Origin: Limoniibacter endophyticus
Lineage (GTDB): Bacteria; Pseudomonadota; Alphaproteobacteria; Rhizobiales; Rhizobiaceae
DNA: 64,000 nucleotides
Assembly: GCF_014652835.1 (NCBI RefSeq)
Contig: NZ_BMZO01000004.1
Coordinates: 124,001 to 188,000 of the forward strand
Reading direction: 5' to 3'
The position numbers were made by a program, and so were the translations under genes. The notes under the pieces are model-generated. The model saw only the letters and a program-made list of their open reading frames with translations, did not search any database and was not told the origin of the DNA. Positions 61,865-64,000 of the stretch are shown in pieces (positions within the stretch are counted from its first letter, which is position 1; each line of letters starts with the position of its first letter).

Positions 61865-64000
61865 ATGGCAAAGGCGGACGCGTGGCGCGCGACGCGTGGC
61901 AGTGCATTGTTTCAAGGTTGGTTTGCTCCAAGCGGAGAACCTGCCGGAAACGCGCGCCTTATCGCGGCACCCGCCTATCGCAAGCTGCTTGCGCTTGAAC
62001 CGCTCATCCGTCGTTCTGTCCCCGCCCTTATCCTTCTTTTTCTCGTGGTGATCGCTGCTGCCCGCATCCTGTCGATGATGAGCGTGCGCGAAACCATCGA
62101 CGACGGCGCTCGTACCACGCTGGCTCTCACTTCCGGCCATCTCGCCGGTACGATGAGCGAGATGTTGCGTTCGGGCGAAACGCCTTCCCTAGACACATAT
62201 CGCGGCATTCTTTCCGACGCCGAGAGCCGCGGCACGCGCGGAGACTATGTTCTTGCTCTCGTCGACGCGGATATGCGCGTTCTGGCCGCCTCTCCCGAGT
62301 GGCGCAAGTGGACTGGTCGATCGCTTGAAGAGCTGATCTCCGGTGCTCAACCGCTCTTCCTGTTTGGCAAGCGTGCGGGCGTCATGGAAGTACAGTTCGC
62401 CGGCACCACCTGGTATGCATCACTCGATCTGGTGGGAGACGGCCAGGGTGCAGGTGTCGCTCTCATCTCCAAGGATTCCGTCTTTTCGCAATGGCGTAAA
62501 TCGGTTGCGCTCAACGTCGCGCTTTTCGCGCTGACGGCTGGTGTTCTGATTGTCTTGCTATACGCCTATTTCAGCCAGTCGGCACGCGCGCTCACCGCCG
62601 ATCGCATCTACACGGAAGCCCATCAGCGCATCGATCTCGCCCTTAACCGCGGCCGTTGCGGTCTGTGGGACTGGGACATGGCGCGCGGTCGCATGTACTG
62701 GTCGCCCTCCATGTACGACATGCTCGGTTATGCGCATTTCGACGACATGCTTTCCTTCGGCGAGGTGGAGCAGTTCATTCATCCGGAAGACGCCAACCTC
62801 TTTGAACTGGCGAACCAGCTCGCCGCCCGCGAAACTGATCACATCGACCAGATTTTCCGTATGCGCCATGCTGACGGCCATTGGGTGTGGGTCCGGGCGC
62901 GCGCGCAGGTCGTCGATCCTGACGCTGCCGAAATGCAGCTCATCGGCATTGCCGTCGACGTCACCGAGCAGCGCACGCTTGCCCAACGCTCGGAAGCAGC
63001 TGATATGCGCCTGCGCACCGCGATCGAAAATATCACGGAATCCTTCGTCCTGTGGGATGCACAGGGCCGCCTCGTCATGTGCAACAGCAAGTATATGCAG
63101 GATCAAGGGCTCGAAAATGCCGATATCATGCCAGGCATGATGCGCTATGATATTGAGAAGCAGGCGATTGCGCCGGTCGTGGAGCGCCGTCTTGCGATGG
63201 GATCGCATGGCCGCAATGCGGCTACCTTCGAACGCCAGCTCTCCGACGGCCGCTGGCTTCAGGTTTCGGAATTGCGTACTCGCGATGGCGGCATCGTCTC
63301 CATCGGTTCAGATATTACGCTCTTGAAGCAGCACCAGGAAAAACTTGTCGAAAGCGAACGTCGTCTCATGTCGTCCATCTCCGATCTGTCGCTTGCGCGC
63401 AAGTCGGAGCAGCAGCGCGCCCGCGAGTTGGTCGAGCTGAACAAGAAATACATGAAGGAGACCGAGCGCGCCGAGGCGGCCAACCGCGCCAAGTCGGAAT
63501 TCCTCGCCAACATGTCGCATGAGCTGCGTACACCGCTTAATGCGATCATCGGCTTCTCCGAGGTCATGGAATCCGGCTTGTTCGGCCCGCTTGGTTCGGA
63601 AAAATACCAGGATTATATCCGCGACATCCACACGAGCGGCAATCATCTGTTAAACGTGATCAACGACATCCTGGACATGTCGAAGATCGAGGCGGGCCAG
63701 GTTTCAATCGCCAGCGAACCGCTCGATCTCAATCCCATCCTCGAGGAAACCGTGCGCGTCCTTTCCTTGCAAGCCAGCCGCAAAAATATCACTCTCGATA
63801 CGCAAATCGAACCAAACATTCGTCTCAATGCCGATCGCCGCGCCATGAAGCAGGTGGCGATCAACCTTCTGTCCAATGCGCTGAAATTCACCAATATTGG
63901 CGGGCGGGTCACCCTGCGCGCCCGGCTTGCGGGTGATGCCATGGTTCTCTCGATCGAGGACAATGGCTGCGGCATCCCGAAATCCGCTCTTTCGAAGCTC
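61865..64000 (+). CDS. pleC: PAS-domain membrane sensor histidine kinase, PleC-like (runs off right edge)
   Basis: The 712 visible residues show TM1 (about 50-70), a periplasmic loop of about 140 residues, TM2 (about 216-237) and two PAS domains (the first near 255-370, with GLWDWDMARGRMYWSP). A short coiled coil and the DHp domain follow, with phospho-acceptor His552 in EFLANMSHELRTPLNAIIGF. The ATPase domain begins (N-box LLSNALKFTN, G1 DNGCGIP). The architecture and GNHLLNVINDILDMSKIEAG match rhizobial PleC, which acts on DivK/PleD in cell polarity. The symbol is by similarity; other PAS kinases of this group are close. Confidence 0.7.
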   Translation, partial: MAKADAWRATRGSALFQGWFAPSGEPAGNARLIAAPAYRKLLALEPLIRRSVPALILLFLVVIAAARILSMMSVRETIDDGARTTLALTSGHLAGTMSEMLRSGETPSLDTYRGILSDAESRGTRGDYVLALVDADMRVLAASPEWRKWTGRSLEELISGAQPLFLFGKRAGVMEVQFAGTTWYASLDLVGDGQGAGVALISKDSVFSQWRKSVALNVALFALTAGVLIVLLYAYFSQSARALTADRIYTEAHQRIDLALNRGRCGLWDWDMARGRMYWSPSMYDMLGYAHFDDMLSFGEVEQFIHPEDANLFELANQLAARETDHIDQIFRMRHADGHWVWVRARAQVVDPDAAEMQLIGIAVDVTEQRTLAQRSEAADMRLRTAIENITESFVLWDAQGRLVMCNSKYMQDQGLENADIMPGMMRYDIEKQAIAPVVERRLAMGSHGRNAATFERQLSDGRWLQVSELRTRDGGIVSIGSDITLLKQHQEKLVESERRLMSSISDLSLARKSEQQRARELVELNKKYMKETERAEAANRAKSEFLANMSHELRTPLNAIIGFSEVMESGLFGPLGSEKYQDYIRDIHTSGNHLLNVINDILDMSKIEAGQVSIASEPLDLNPILEETVRVLSLQASRKNITLDTQIEPNIRLNADRRAMKQVAINLLSNALKFTNIGGRVTLRARLAGDAMVLSIEDNGCGIPKSALSKL

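Noticed and set aside
1-64000. CRISPR arrays, IS elements, rRNA operons
   Set aside because: No regularly spaced direct repeats, transposase genes with terminal inverted repeats, or rRNA sequence were found on reading through.

Overview
The window is 64 kb of an alphaproteobacterial chromosome. Gene content and order point to the Brucella/Ochrobactrum group of the Hyphomicrobiales. The main signs are an rsh-acpS-lepB-rnc-era-recO block, dapA/smpB, Omp2-type porins of the alphaproteobacterial Porin_2 family, and a PleC-like cell-cycle kinase. No species can be fixed from the sequence alone. Genes are packed on both strands with many 4-bp start/stop overlaps. There is no rRNA, no CRISPR array and no recognisable IS element.

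Layout. 1-9 kb: 5' end of cysS, a LysE exporter, an SRAP/YedK protein, a Nudix-TIGR02301 pair, a secreted hypothetical, a dihydroorotase-like amidohydrolase, YgfZ, an HD hydrolase, an isoprenylcysteine-methyltransferase-like protein and an MFS transporter. 9-15.6 kb: the minus-strand housekeeping block recO, era, rnc, lepB, acpS, rsh, then rpoZ with its own terminator. 15.9-24.1 kb: NYN-domain protein, family-5 uracil-DNA glycosylase, smpB and dapA, a soluble lytic transglycosylase, a DedA/YqaA protein, and ethanolamine ammonia-lyase eutBC.

24.1-41.5 kb is the most unusual part. A porin gene truncated after about 130 codons abuts an intact tyrosine recombinase. A complete porin lies 15 kb away in the opposite orientation. 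The two porin copies share an exact 235-bp inverted repeat inside a 412-bp gap-free homologous arm. Between them lie an aldo/keto reductase, an AraC regulator, an EamA transporter and a compact, apparently uncharacterised locus of about 10 kb. That locus encodes cytochrome b561, a RibD-C reductase, a SAM methyltransferase, a GT4 glycosyltransferase, a 6-pyruvoyl-tetrahydropterin-synthase-like protein with altered active-site residues, an MDR dehydrogenase, a GTP cyclohydrolase II with a vestigial DHBP-synthase-like N-terminus, a CDP-alcohol phosphatidyltransferase, an FkbM methyltransferase, a YbhN-type membrane protein and a sulfatase-fold membrane enzyme. Together they look like a pathway that takes a GTP-derived pyrimidine/pterin/flavin-like unit and builds a glycosylated, phospho-linked membrane product. 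This is inference. A tRNA-Ser(GCT) and a YhiN-type flavoprotein precede the complete porin.

41.7-50 kb: a HisC-like aminotransferase, tyrB, and a leucine/isovalerate catabolic set (TetR regulator, isovaleryl-CoA dehydrogenase, methylcrotonyl-CoA carboxylase beta and alpha subunits). 50-64 kb: small SEL1-like and DUF2147 proteins, a GST, AMP nucleosidase, an EEP-family hydrolase, ETF-ubiquinone oxidoreductase (the electron sink for acyl-CoA dehydrogenases such as the one at 45 kb), a family-4 uracil-DNA glycosylase, a second EamA transporter, pepN, and a PleC-like histidine kinase that runs off the right edge. LiuR/TetR-like palindromes lie near the catabolic genes and near ETF-QO.
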